Source of the DNA: Leisingera sp. JC1
Lineage (GTDB): Bacteria; Pseudomonadota; Alphaproteobacteria; Rhodobacterales; Rhodobacteraceae
Assembly: GCF_001679925.1 (NCBI RefSeq)
Contig: NZ_LYUZ01000099.1
Span: forward strand, 1-37,197
Direction: 5' to 3'
DNA: 37,197 nt
Shown: positions 16,040 through 25,130 of the stretch, in pieces
How the letters are laid out: each line of letters begins with the position of its first letter
Position numbering within the stretch: position 1 is the first letter of the stretch
The notes under the pieces: generated by a model
Databases searched by the model: none
Seen by the model: the letters and a program-made list of their open reading frames with translations, nothing else
Told to the model about the DNA's origin: nothing
Made by a program: the position numbers and the translations under genes

Positions 16040-16643
16040 AGGCAATCGAGATGTGCTCCTTCAACGCCTCGCCCGCCGCCGCCTCGTCACGGCGGCTGAT
16101 CGCGTCGACAATGCCCTTGTGCTCCGACTGGGCAATCTCGCTGCGCCCCTCCGCCGCCAGAGAGGTGGTTGCCATCAGCGCCATCGTCCGGTGCACCAGA
16201 TCCAGCTGCTGCACCAGATAGCGGTTGTGCGAAGCCAGATGGATCTGCTCATGGAACCGGCGGTTGGCCTTGGACAGCGCTGCCGGATCGCCGATCAGCT
16301 TGTCGTCGGACTCAACCATCTCCTTCAGCACCTTGATCTCTTCCTCGGTGGCATGGCGGGCCGCCAGCTGCGCCGCCAGCCCTTCCAGCTCGCGCCGCAC
16401 CACGTACAGCTCCGCCATCTGGTTGTGATCCAGCGAAGCCACAATCAGCGACCGCCCGTCACGCTCCAGCAGCGATTGCGTCTCCAGCCGCTGCAGCGCC
16501 TCGCGGATCGGCGTGCGCGACACCCCGAAGCGTTCCGCCAGATCGCTTTCCACCAGCCGGTCGCCCGGTTTGTAGATCCCCGAGTCGATCGCCTCTAGGA
16601 TCAGCGCATAGGCATCTTTCTGGTTGCTGCGGCTCTGGCTCAT
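15999..16643 (-). CDS. GntR-family transcriptional regulator, FCD subfamily
   Basis: A 214-residue regulator. A winged helix (YKPGDRLVESDLAERFGVSR then TPIREALQRLE) occupies about 20-70. A helical FCD ligand domain follows with metal-ligand-type residues (FHEQIHLASHNRYLVQ, and SEHKGIVDAI near the end). FCD regulators usually sense small organic acids. ATG 16643 is chosen for AGGAACG before it; upstream in-frame codons lack one. It is divergent from the HAD nucleotidase gene 143 bp away and overlaps the 3' end of the glycosyltransferase by 41 bp tail to tail. The target genes and ligand cannot be deduced. Confidence 0.92.
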   Translation of the reverse strand: MSQSRSNQKDAYALILEAIDSGIYKPGDRLVESDLAERFGVSRTPIREALQRLETQSLLERDGRSLIVASLDHNQMAELYVVRRELEGLAAQLAARHATEEEIKVLKEMVESDDKLIGDPAALSKANRRFHEQIHLASHNRYLVQQLDLVHRTMALMATTSLAAEGRSEIAQSEHKGIVDAISRRDEAAAGEALKEHISIAFMTRLKQDASGRG

Positions 16644-16785
16644 GGTCGTTCCTGTCTGTTTTGATCCGACAATCTCTACAGCGCATCCCCCAGCAATCAA
16701 CCCTGATGGCGCCAACGCGCTGAAAACCCGCAGGCAAAATGCGCTTTTCATTGCAAAAGCAGCAAAGGGCGCCTACTTGGGCACC

Positions 16786-17430
16786 ATGCCCAAACACGCC
16801 TTTTCCCACGTCTGCCAATGGGTGTTCGATCTCGACAACACCCTCTATCATCCCTCCGCGCGGCTGTTCGACCAGATCGAGGTCAAGATGACCGCCTATG
16901 TGATGGACGCGCTCAAGGTGGACAAGGCAGAGGCCGACCGCCTGCGCAGCCATTACTGGCGCGAGCACGGCACCACCCTGGCAGGCCTCATGCGCGAGCA
17001 CGGCCTGGACCCGGCCCCCTATCTGGTCGCGGTGCATGACATCTCAATGGACCATCTGGAAGAAGACGCCCCGCTGGCGGCCGCGATCCGCAATCTGCCC
17101 GGCAAGAAGATCGTCTACACCAATGGCTCTGCCCCCTATGCAGAACGGGTGCTGGCCGCGCGCGGGCTGTCCGGACTGTTCGATGACGTTTACGGCGTCG
17201 AACATGCGGACTACCACCCCAAGCCCGAACGCCGTGCCTTTGACCGGGTGTTTGACCGCGCCGGGATCGCCCCGCAGCAGGCCGCCATGTTCGAGGATGA
17301 CCCGCGCAATCTGGCCGCCCCGCATGAAATGGGCATGCGCACCGTGCATGTGGCACCGGAGCCGGTCCGGGCGGACCATATCCATCATCACTCAGACGAT
17401 CTTGCGGGTTTTCTGACCGCCCTGACCTGA
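16786..17430 (+). CDS. HAD-superfamily pyrimidine 5'-nucleotidase
   Basis: A 214-residue cytoplasmic phosphatase of the SDT1/YjjG-like group. Motif I is FDLDNTLYHPSARLF (nucleophile Asp and general-acid Asp), motif II is VYTNGSAPYAERV (Thr), the motif III lysine is in YHPKPERRAF, and motif IV is MFEDDPRNL. The family removes phosphate from pyrimidine mononucleotides such as UMP and CMP. The start is ATG 16786; the frame is open earlier, but that part overlaps the divergent regulator and lacks homology-like sequence. Confidence 0.9.
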   Translation: MPKHAFSHVCQWVFDLDNTLYHPSARLFDQIEVKMTAYVMDALKVDKAEADRLRSHYWREHGTTLAGLMREHGLDPAPYLVAVHDISMDHLEEDAPLAAAIRNLPGKKIVYTNGSAPYAERVLAARGLSGLFDDVYGVEHADYHPKPERRAFDRVFDRAGIAPQQAAMFEDDPRNLAAPHEMGMRTVHVAPEPVRADHIHHHSDDLAGFLTALT

Positions 17431-17594
17431 CCCGCAGAACCTGCGCCAGGACGCTTTTGTGCAGCCGTCTGCCGCATCGCAGAATGTGTGCAATTGCATT
17501 CCGGCAAAACTTCGCAACTGCGGCAAAATATACCTGTTTGCTGCATGTTTTCCTCCCTATATGCGCCCCGAAACGACCTGATGGAGCCTGACCG

Positions 17595-17843
17595 ATGAGC
17601 GCATACACCCTCCCCGCCCGCCTGACCCTGTGGCAGCGCATCCTGTTTGCCGTGCCGTTGCTCGGACGGATCTTCAAGGAAGTCGCCTACGGCCCGGAGG
17701 AGAACATCGGCTACGCCCTGGCAACCTTTGTCAGCCTCTGGGGCTGCTCGATCATGCTGTTCGGCATTCCGGGCCTCTACATCCCCGCGCTGTGCATGGT
17801 GCCGGTGATGTTCCTGGTCCTGCTCTCCATTACCCGCGGCTAA
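17595..17843 (+). CDS. Small hypothetical inner-membrane protein
   Basis: An 82-residue protein with a good GGAG site before ATG 17595. An amphipathic N-terminus (LTLWQRILFAVPLLGRIFKE) is followed by a long hydrophobic region at about 40-78, enough for one or two membrane spans (ALATFVSLWGCSIMLFGIPG, YIPALCMVPVMFLVLLSI). I do not recognise a family. It lies just upstream of the UbiH-type gene in the same direction, 78 bp apart, so the two may be co-transcribed; no function can be inferred. Confidence 0.8.
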   Translation: MSAYTLPARLTLWQRILFAVPLLGRIFKEVAYGPEENIGYALATFVSLWGCSIMLFGIPGLYIPALCMVPVMFLVLLSITRG

Positions 17844-17921
17844 TTCCCCGCGCGGCAGGTTGCCGCTTGTCTTCCCCCTCCGTCAGGGCCTATTTCAGGG
17901 CAACAACGGAGGGCTGAGACC

Positions 17922-19118
17922 ATGGCCGAGACCTGCGACATCCTTATTTCCGGCGGCGGCATTGCGGGACTGACCGCAGCCGCCGCGTTTGCCTCCAAGG
18001 GGTTCAGCGTCATTTGCGCCGACCCGGCCCCGCCGGTCACTGAGCGCGACGCCGAGGGTTCCGACCTGCGCACCACCGCCTTTCTGCAACCGGCCCAGGC
18101 GCTGCTGGAGCGCTGCGGGATCTGGGCGCGGCTGGCGGACCACGCCGCCCCGTTGCAGATCATGCGCATCGTCGATGCCGGCGGCGCCCGGCCCGAACCG
18201 CGGGTGGTCAAGGACTTCAACGCCGCCGACATTTCTGACCAGCCGTTCGGGTGGAACCTGCCCAACTGGCTCTTGCGGCGTGAGATGATTGCCCGGCTGG
18301 CGGAACTCCCGAACGTGGACCTGCGCTTTGGCACCGGCACCACCGCCCTGTTCACCCGCACCGATGAGGCGCGCGTCAGCCTCAGCGGCGGCAGCCAGGT
18401 GACGGCCAAGCTGGTTGTCGCCTGCGACGGCCGCAATTCCCCGATGCGCCAGGCCGCAGGCATTCCGGTGAAAACCACCCGTTACGGGCAAAAGGCGCTG
18501 GCCTTTGCCGTTACCCATCCGGTGCCGCATGAAAACGTCTCGACCGAGATCCACCGCTCCGGCGGACCGTTCACGCTGGTACCGCTGCCGGACTACCAGG
18601 GCCAGCCGTCCTCGGCGATTGTCTGGATGGAACGCGGCCCCAAGGCGCAGGAACTCTTGAACCTCGAACCCGCAGCCTTTGAGGCCGCGATGACCGAACG
18701 CAGCTGCGGGCTGTTCGGCGGTCTGAAACTGGCGTCGCGCCGCACCATCTGGCCGATCATCAGCCAGTCGGCAGCGCGGCTGAACGGCGAACGGCTGGCG
18801 CTGATGGCCGAAGCCGCCCATGTGGTGCCGCCGATCGGCGCGCAAGGTCTCAACATGTCGCTGGGAGATCTGCGCAGCCTGCTGGAACTGGCCGAGGCCC
18901 GCCCCGAAGGCCTGGGCGATGCCCAGATGCTGGCCGCCTACCACAAGGCCCGCCACAACGAGATCCTGCTGCGCGTGAAGGGCATCGACCTCCTGAACCG
19001 CACCTCGATGCTGGCGCCTCGCCCGCTCCGCGACCTGCGCGCCTTTGGCCTCAACGCGCTGTATTCGCTGGCCCCGGTGCGCAAAACGCTGATGCAAATG
19101 GGCCTTGGTGTGAAATAA
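17922..19118 (+). CDS. UbiH/UbiF-family FAD-dependent hydroxylase (ubiquinone biosynthesis)
   Basis: A 398-residue flavoprotein monooxygenase that probably hydroxylates the ring of a ubiquinone precursor at the membrane. The N-terminal dinucleotide fold is ISGGGIAGLTAAAAFASKG, the DG motif is VACDGRNSPMRQAAG, and the C-terminal FAD motif is LMAEAAHVVPPIGAQGLNMS. In that last motif AEAAH replaces the more usual GDAAH, a variant I believe occurs in alphaproteobacterial UbiH-like enzymes. Which ring position it modifies (UbiH, UbiF or UbiL type) cannot be told from the sequence alone. GGAGGG precedes ATG 17922. The M50-like gene starts two bases after its stop codon. Confidence 0.9.
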   Translation: MAETCDILISGGGIAGLTAAAAFASKGFSVICADPAPPVTERDAEGSDLRTTAFLQPAQALLERCGIWARLADHAAPLQIMRIVDAGGARPEPRVVKDFNAADISDQPFGWNLPNWLLRREMIARLAELPNVDLRFGTGTTALFTRTDEARVSLSGGSQVTAKLVVACDGRNSPMRQAAGIPVKTTRYGQKALAFAVTHPVPHENVSTEIHRSGGPFTLVPLPDYQGQPSSAIVWMERGPKAQELLNLEPAAFEAAMTERSCGLFGGLKLASRRTIWPIISQSAARLNGERLALMAEAAHVVPPIGAQGLNMSLGDLRSLLELAEARPEGLGDAQMLAAYHKARHNEILLRVKGIDLLNRTSMLAPRPLRDLRAFGLNALYSLAPVRKTLMQMGLGVK

Positions 19119-19119
19119 C

Positions 19120-19824
19120 ATGCGGGCTGCCGGACGCTTTATGAAAGGCCACTGGCAGCTCCTCTGCCTGACCCTGGCCATTGCCGCCCTTTGGCAAACA
19201 CCGGCGTTGCTGCCCCTGCGTATCCTGACCGTATTCCTGCACGAACTGTCGCACGCGGCAGCAACCCTGTTCACCGGCGGCGATGTGGTCAGCCTGACCA
19301 TCGACCCCTATGAAGGCGGCAGGGTGGTCTCGCGCGGCGGCAGCCGCTTCCTGACGCTCACGGCAGGCTACACTGGGTCGCTGCTGATCGGTTCTGCCCT
19401 GTTCGTGATTGCCCTGCGCACCGACTGGGACCGCAGGGTGCTCGCCGTCTTCGGCGCGATCACCCTCGCTGTTGCCGCCTTCTATGTCCGGGAACTGTTC
19501 GCGCTTGGCTTTACTCTTGCCACCGGCGCGCTGATGCTCGCCGCATCGCGATACCTCAGCCTGAACATCAACGACATGATCCTACGGGTGATCGGGGTCA
19601 GCAGCATGATCTACGCCCCGCTCGACATCTGGGACGACACCATTGCCCGTTCCCACCTGCGCTCGGACGCGCGGATGATGGCCGAGGAGTTCGGCGGCGC
19701 AACCATGCTGTGGGGCGGGATTTGGCTGGCGATCAGCCTTGGGGTGATCTGGCTCACCCTGCGCCACGGGCTGGGCCGCACAAGCAATATCCCCTTGCGC
19801 AGCCCAGTCCGGATCTTGCGTTAA
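19120..19824 (+). CDS. M50-like membrane metalloprotease family protein
   Basis: A 234-residue membrane protein with a zinc-type HELSH motif at 41-45 inside the second hydrophobic segment (LPLRILTVFLHELSHAAATL). Further membrane segments lie at about 80-100, 105-125, 127-150 and 205-222. The layout matches the M50B-like family of intramembrane or membrane-associated metalloproteases, where His41, Glu42 and His45 would form the active site; the third ligand is not certain. It starts one base after the ubiH-like stop, so the two are likely co-transcribed and translation may be coupled. The stop codon overlaps that of the convergent aminotransferase in the palindrome TTAA. Confidence 0.82.
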   Translation: MRAAGRFMKGHWQLLCLTLAIAALWQTPALLPLRILTVFLHELSHAAATLFTGGDVVSLTIDPYEGGRVVSRGGSRFLTLTAGYTGSLLIGSALFVIALRTDWDRRVLAVFGAITLAVAAFYVRELFALGFTLATGALMLAASRYLSLNINDMILRVIGVSSMIYAPLDIWDDTIARSHLRSDARMMAEEFGGATMLWGGIWLAISLGVIWLTLRHGLGRTSNIPLRSPVRILR

Positions 19825-20945
19825 AGCACCTGATCCACGACGTTTTTCAGCCGCGCGATGGTGGCATCCACGTCATACAGCTTGTCGAGACCGAACAGGC
19901 CCAGCCGGAAGGTGCGGAAATCCGCAGGCTCGTCACACTGCAGCGGCACGCCCGCGGCGATCTGGGTGCCAAGTGCGAGGAACTTCTTGCCGTTCTGCAC
20001 ATCCGGATCGCTGGTATAGCTCACCACTACGCCCGGCGCGCCAAAGCCGTCAGCCGCAACCGAGGTGATGCCCTTCTCCTTGAGCATCGCCCGCACGCCG
20101 TTGCCCAGCGCCCATTGCGCATCGCGCAGTTTCTCGAAACCATACTCCTTGGTCTCCAGCATGGTATCGCGGAAGGCCTTCAGCGCGTCGGTCGGCATGG
20201 TGGCGTGATAGGCGTGGCCGCCGTCCTCGTACGCCTTCATGATGGTGCGCCATTGCTTCAAATTGATGGCAAAGCTGTCCGAGGTTGTCTCCTCCAGCCG
20301 CGCCAGCGCCCGGTCCGAGAACATCACCAGACCGGCGGACGGGGATGCGCTCCAGCCCTTCTGCGGGGCGGAGATCAGCACGTCCACACCAGTCGCCTTC
20401 ATGTCGATCCAGGCGCAGCCCGACGCGATGCAGTCCAGCACCATCAGCGCGCCAACCTCATGCGCAGCCGCGGCCATCGCGGTCACATAGTCATCGGGCA
20501 GGATCACACCGGCAGCGGTTTCCACATGCGGGGCAAAGACGATGTCCGGCTTCTGCTCCTTGATCGCAGCCACCACATCCGCAATCGGCGCCGGCTCAAA
20601 CGGCGAGGCGCTCTCATTGCCGGTGCGGCGCGCCTTCATCACGGTGGAGGACGCGGTGAACCCGCCGGCCTCGAAAATCTGGCTCCAGCGGTAGGAGAAC
20701 CAGCCATTGCGCACCACCAGCGCGTTTGCCCCGCGGGCAAACTGGCGCGCCACCGCCTCCATCGCATAGGTCCCGCCGCCGGGCACCAGCGCCACCGCTT
20801 CGGCGTTATAGACCTCTTTCAGCATCGCGTTGATGTCCAGCATCACGGTCTGAAAGGTCTTGGACATATGGTTCAGTGAGCGGTCGGTGAAAACCACCGA
20901 AAATTCATCCAGACCCTGCGGGTCCACGGTATCGAGCAGTGCCAT
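19821..20945 (-). CDS. Class V PLP-dependent aminotransferase
   Basis: A 374-residue aminotransferase of the alanine-glyoxylate/serine-glyoxylate fold group. The PLP lysine is Lys196 in SAPQKGWSASP, preceded by the Asp of MVLDCIASGCAW that pairs with the pyridine nitrogen. The glycine-rich phosphate loop is LVPGGGTYAMEAVARQ at 53-68. The amino donor and acceptor cannot be assigned; glyoxylate or pyruvate as acceptor is usual in the group. GGGAGG precedes ATG 20945. It ends in a 4-bp TTAA stop overlap with the convergent M50-like gene. Confidence 0.9.
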   Translation of the reverse strand: MALLDTVDPQGLDEFSVVFTDRSLNHMSKTFQTVMLDINAMLKEVYNAEAVALVPGGGTYAMEAVARQFARGANALVVRNGWFSYRWSQIFEAGGFTASSTVMKARRTGNESASPFEPAPIADVVAAIKEQKPDIVFAPHVETAAGVILPDDYVTAMAAAAHEVGALMVLDCIASGCAWIDMKATGVDVLISAPQKGWSASPSAGLVMFSDRALARLEETTSDSFAINLKQWRTIMKAYEDGGHAYHATMPTDALKAFRDTMLETKEYGFEKLRDAQWALGNGVRAMLKEKGITSVAADGFGAPGVVVSYTSDPDVQNGKKFLALGTQIAAGVPLQCDEPADFRTFRLGLFGLDKLYDVDATIARLKNVVDQVL

Positions 20946-21089
20946 CTGGGCCTCCCTTGTCTTCCTTTACTAACGGCTAGCCGGTGCCGCAGGCTTTGGC
21001 AAAGCCTACAATGGCATACAGCGCCGCCGCCATTCTCCGAAGGGGGATACTGGCGAAACGGAAAGGAAAAGACAGCCCAAGCACGACAG

Positions 21090-21117
21090 AAAACACCCGC
21101 ATTTGCGCCAAGCGGGT
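21090..21117 (-). terminator. Terminator of the CxxCC protein gene
   Basis: On the minus strand, ACCCGC-TTGGCGCAAAT-GCGGGT is followed by GTTTT, 54 bp beyond the stop codon. The stem is short but GC-rich, with a T-rich tail. Confidence 0.6.
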
Positions 21118-21170
21118 TTCACATCGGCAACAAACACTCCGCTGCGGCCCGCCCACCGGGCGCACAGGCA

Positions 21171-21932
21171 TCAGTTCCCAGCATCCCAAGCGACTGCCTG
21201 CTCGATCACCCCAGCCACCGCCAGCGCCTTTTCCGCCAGCTCAGGCGGCGTTTGCTCATCCAAGGCCAGATCCGAAATCCGCTGATAAAGCTCCGGCGAG
21301 GTGTAAAAGGCAAAGGCATCAGAATTGCCGCCATTGTCCCAGAACGCCGTAATCCAGATCGACGGGCGCCCGATGCACCAGTCGCGCCACAGTTTGGCGG
21401 CGAGCAAATCCGCAGGCATTTCCAGCACCTGCGCGAACAAATCCTCCAGCGGCCAGCCCGCAAGACCAAACATGCACAATACATCATCCAAGCTGTCGCC
21501 GCCCTCTCGCACAGCTCTCTGGAGAAACATCCGCTGGAATGTACTAAGAACCTGCCACTCTTGCTCGCGCCAACGCGCGGCATCGCCGGTCGGGAAACGG
21601 TTCAAGCTGACCTCAAGGCCAACATAAGCCAACTCCTTGTTGCCCGCGAGCGCTTCTAGAACCCTGGGCAGCAAGTATCGCCAGATAGCCTGATCCAGCG
21701 GCCCTTCCAAAGCCGCAAAAAACCAGTCGCGCAGATAGTGAAGTGGCAAGTCCGCGATCTCCGGACCAAAGAAGTCTGCCTCAATAGCCGGGTCCATGCA
21801 GCATCCTTTGCAGACTCCAGTATCTGACGGCTTGCGGCAGGCAAATACCCTGTACGCCTCTGCAACCACCGCTGCAAACTCATGATCCGGCGGCAGTTTG
21901 CCTTGCATCCGCTGCATCTGTTTACGTTTCAA
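21171..21932 (-). CDS. Hypothetical protein with N-terminal CxxCC motif
   Basis: About 253 residues. The best start is TTG 21932, because GGGGAG sits 7 nt before it and the resulting N-terminus (MKRKQMQRMQGKLPPDHEFA) is natural; an in-frame ATG at 21917 lacks a ribosome site. The motif VCKGCCMDP near residue 40 offers three close cysteines, possibly a metal site, and the rest is Trp-rich and helical (LRDWFFAALEGPLDQAIWRY, RWREQEWQVL). No family is recognised. It has its own terminator and lies 42 bp downstream of the Lrp pair on the same strand, so it could be the last gene of their transcript. Confidence 0.75.
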   Translation of the reverse strand: MKRKQMQRMQGKLPPDHEFAAVVAEAYRVFACRKPSDTGVCKGCCMDPAIEADFFGPEIADLPLHYLRDWFFAALEGPLDQAIWRYLLPRVLEALAGNKELAYVGLEVSLNRFPTGDAARWREQEWQVLSTFQRMFLQRAVREGGDSLDDVLCMFGLAGWPLEDLFAQVLEMPADLLAAKLWRDWCIGRPSIWITAFWDNGGNSDAFAFYTSPELYQRISDLALDEQTPPELAEKALAVAGVIEQAVAWDAGN

Positions 21933-21974
21933 TTCAGCGCTCCCCAAGAGATGCCCGCTGCAAGCCCTTGATAG

Positions 21975-22433
21975 TCATCCCAGCGGCCCCGGCCGCCGTT
22001 CCTCGCTCAGCAGCACATTGGCCTCAACATTACCGACTCCCGGCAAGGTCATCACCCGGCGCCGCAGCACCCGTTCAAAATCGGAAATGTCGCGCGCCGT
22101 CACCCGCAGGCGGTAGTCATACATGCCCAGCACATGCTCCACCGTCTGCACCTCCGGGATGGCTGAGACCGCGCGCTCAAAATCCTCGAGGCTGACCCGC
22201 CCCTTGGTCGCCAGCTTTACCCCCAGAAAGACGGTGACACCAAACCCCAGCTTTTCCTTGTCCAGCTCCAGCCTGCGGCCCGCGATGATCCCCGCCTCCT
22301 GCAGCCGCTTGATCCGCCGCCAGGTGGCGGGCTGGCTCAGCCCCAGCTGCCGGCCAAGCGCCCCCGCCGACAAAGTCGCATCCTCCGACAGCGCCCGCAG
22401 AATGGCAAAGTCCAGATCATCCAAAGCGCTCAT
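21975..22433 (-). CDS. Lrp/AsnC-family regulator (second of a pair)
   Basis: A 152-residue regulator: an N-terminal helix-turn-helix (LGRQLGLSQPATWRRIKRLQ, about 25-45), then a RAM ligand-binding domain (VSAIPEVQTVEHVLGMYDYR, and TLPGVGNVEANVLL near the end). Lrp/AsnC proteins form dimers or octamers and answer to amino acids. Its ATG overlaps the stop of the preceding regulator gene as ATGA, so the two are translationally coupled. The pair is divergent from ilvC, which makes branched-chain amino acid control the leading guess. Confidence 0.93.
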   Translation of the reverse strand: MSALDDLDFAILRALSEDATLSAGALGRQLGLSQPATWRRIKRLQEAGIIAGRRLELDKEKLGFGVTVFLGVKLATKGRVSLEDFERAVSAIPEVQTVEHVLGMYDYRLRVTARDISDFERVLRRRVMTLPGVGNVEANVLLSEERRPGPLG

Positions 22434-22885
22434 ACCGGCAGCACCTCGTCCGACTTGATCCGCGCCACATGCATCAGCGCCTCGATATCGGTGATATGCG
22501 GCAGGTTCAAAATGGCGGCGCGGTAGATCTGCTGGTAGTGCGGCATGTCCCGCGCAATCACCGAAAGCCGCACATCCACCTGGCCCAGAAAGGTCTGGAT
22601 CTCGATCACCTCGGCAATGCCCCGGGCCGCCTCGATGAACTCGTCAAAGGCGCGCGGGTTGGTCTTGTCCAGCGTCACCCGCAGCGACACCTCCACCTCA
22701 TAGCCCAAGGCGCGCCAGTCGATCACCGCCCGCTGCCCCAGGATCACGCGCGCCTCACGAAGTTTCTCCAGCCGCCGCGACAGGCGCGAGGCGGTCATGC
22801 CCAGCCGTTCGGCCAGATCCGGAATCGATTGCTCCGGGTCGCTTTGCATATAGCGCAGAATGCGCCGGTCGAGATCATCAAGCAT
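22430..22885 (-). CDS. Lrp/AsnC-family regulator (first of a pair)
   Basis: About 151 residues from ATG 22885 (N-terminus MLDDLDRRILRYMQSDPEQS, standard for the family); an in-frame TTG at 22906 is an alternative. The helix-turn-helix is LAERLGMTASRLSRRLEKLR and the RAM domain includes ARGIAEVIEIQTFLGQVDVR. It is divergent from ilvC across 132 bp and overlaps the second regulator by 4 bp. It shares domain layout but only limited identity with that neighbour, so the two could form heteromers or arise from an old duplication. Confidence 0.92.
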   Translation of the reverse strand: MLDDLDRRILRYMQSDPEQSIPDLAERLGMTASRLSRRLEKLREARVILGQRAVIDWRALGYEVEVSLRVTLDKTNPRAFDEFIEAARGIAEVIEIQTFLGQVDVRLSVIARDMPHYQQIYRAAILNLPHITDIEALMHVARIKSDEVLPV

Positions 22886-22902
22886 GATTTCATCACTATC
22901 AG

Positions 22903-22942
22903 GCAAAATTACGAATGACTACCGCAAAGAAACCGCGAAATT
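22903..22942. promoter_or_regulatory. Candidate Lrp-type sites between the regulator pair and ilvC
   Basis: GCAAAATT at 22903-22910 and GCGAAATT at 22935-22942 repeat in the same direction 32 bp apart, about three helical turns, in the divergent region. Lrp proteins bind phased AT-rich sites, so these could be operators for autoregulation and ilvC control. The match is short and could be chance. Confidence 0.3.
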
Positions 22943-22984
22943 CATGCGCAACAGCAATCGCCTTCCCCGCCCACATGCCTATGA

Positions 22985-24040
<1,056 letters not shown>

Positions 24041-24076
24041 GGCGCCCGCGGAACCCTCCGCTGACCTTACCTCTGC

Positions 24077-24105
24077 AGGGCGCTCCAATTTGGGGCGCCC
24101 TTTTT
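24077..24105 (+). terminator. Terminator of ilvC
   Basis: AGGGCGCTCC-AATTT-GGGGCGCCCT followed by TTTT, 36 bp after the ilvC stop. A 10-bp stem (one G-U pair) with a T-run. Confidence 0.9.
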
Positions 24106-24129
24106 CATTTATTTCATTGGGGTTATCCG

Positions 24130-25038
24130 ATGCCAGACACCCCCGGCGCTGCCAATTGGGCCAAGCTCCTGTTCCTCGGTGTGATCTGGGGCGCCTCCTT
24201 CATGGCGGTGTCGCTGGCGCTTCGGGGCTTCCCGCCGATGACCATCGCCGCGCTGCGGATCTCCATCGGCGCGCTCTGCCTTCTGGGCGTGGTCTATGCC
24301 ATGGGCATCGGTCTGCCCTCCCCGCGTATGCGGGAAGGCCGGATCATCTGGGCCTGCGCCATCGGCATGGGGTTCTTTACCAACGCCCTGCCCTTCACCC
24401 TGCTCAGCTGGGGGCAGACTTATGTGGCCAGCGGCTTTGCCGGGGTCTGCATGGCGGTGGTGCCACTGTTTGTTCTGCCGCTGGCGCATCTTCTGGTGCC
24501 GGGCGAGCATATGACCCTGCGCCGCACCATCAGCTTCCTGATCGGCTTTGCCGGTGTTGTGGTGCTGATCGGTCTGGATGCCTTCCGCTCCGCCGGAACG
24601 GATTTTGAATCACTGGCCCGCCTCGCCTGCCTTGGTGCGTCGCTGTGCTACGCCATCGGTTCGATCATTACCCGGCTCTGCCCGCAGGTGAACATGCTGT
24701 CGCTCTCTGCCGCAGCTCTCCTGTGCGGAGCTGCCATGATGACCCCCGCCGCGCTCTGGGCTGAGGGCGTGCCGGAATTGCCCGCCGCCCTGCCGCTCGG
24801 CGCCGTGATCTACCTTGGCCTGCTGCCCACCGCCCTCGCCCAGGTGCTGCTGGTGCAGGTCGCCCGCAGCGCAGGCCCGGCGTTCCTGTCCACCGTGAAC
24901 TACCAGGTGCCGGTCTGGTCGGTGATCTTCGGCGCCGCCCTTCTGGGGGAAACCCTGCCGCCGCAGTTGTTTGCCGCGCTGGCGCTGATCCTCGGCGGCC
25001 TTCTCCTCAGCCGCAGCCGCCGCCCGCGCGCGGCGTGA
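24130..25038 (+). CDS. EamA/DMT-family transporter (first of tandem pair)
   Basis: A 302-residue inner-membrane protein with about ten membrane segments in two EamA repeats, starting with LLFLGVIWGASFMAVSLALR and later SAGPAFLSTVNYQVPVWSVI. DMT family members export amino acids, metabolites or drugs; the substrate cannot be told. It is similar along its length to the next gene, sharing for example VLPLAHLLVPGEHMTLRR against VLPLAHVFVPGEQMTLRR. A hairpin separates the two genes. The ATG at 24130 has only a weak TTGGGG site. Confidence 0.9.
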   Translation: MPDTPGAANWAKLLFLGVIWGASFMAVSLALRGFPPMTIAALRISIGALCLLGVVYAMGIGLPSPRMREGRIIWACAIGMGFFTNALPFTLLSWGQTYVASGFAGVCMAVVPLFVLPLAHLLVPGEHMTLRRTISFLIGFAGVVVLIGLDAFRSAGTDFESLARLACLGASLCYAIGSIITRLCPQVNMLSLSAAALLCGAAMMTPAALWAEGVPELPAALPLGAVIYLGLLPTALAQVLLVQVARSAGPAFLSTVNYQVPVWSVIFGAALLGETLPPQLFAALALILGGLLLSRSRRPRAA

Positions 25039-25077
25039 AGCGCAAACGCTTCGATCGATAACAAAGCAATTTCCATT

Positions 25078-25100
25078 GACCCCGCCCGCCCGGCGGGGTC
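25078..25100 (+). terminator. Possible terminator between the EamA genes
   Basis: GACCCCGCC-CGCCC-GGCGGGGTC, a perfect 9-bp stem 40 bp beyond the first transporter's stop, followed by TTGT only. It is strong as a hairpin but weak as an intrinsic terminator. Confidence 0.5.
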
Positions 25101-25130
25101 TTGTCGCGCGGTGAACGGCAAGAGGACCCC

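Noticed and set aside
20977-21189. A 70-codon minus-strand frame between the aminotransferase and the CxxCC gene
   Set aside because: It overlaps the end of the CxxCC gene on the same strand, contains the predicted terminator hairpin, and has no ribosome site.
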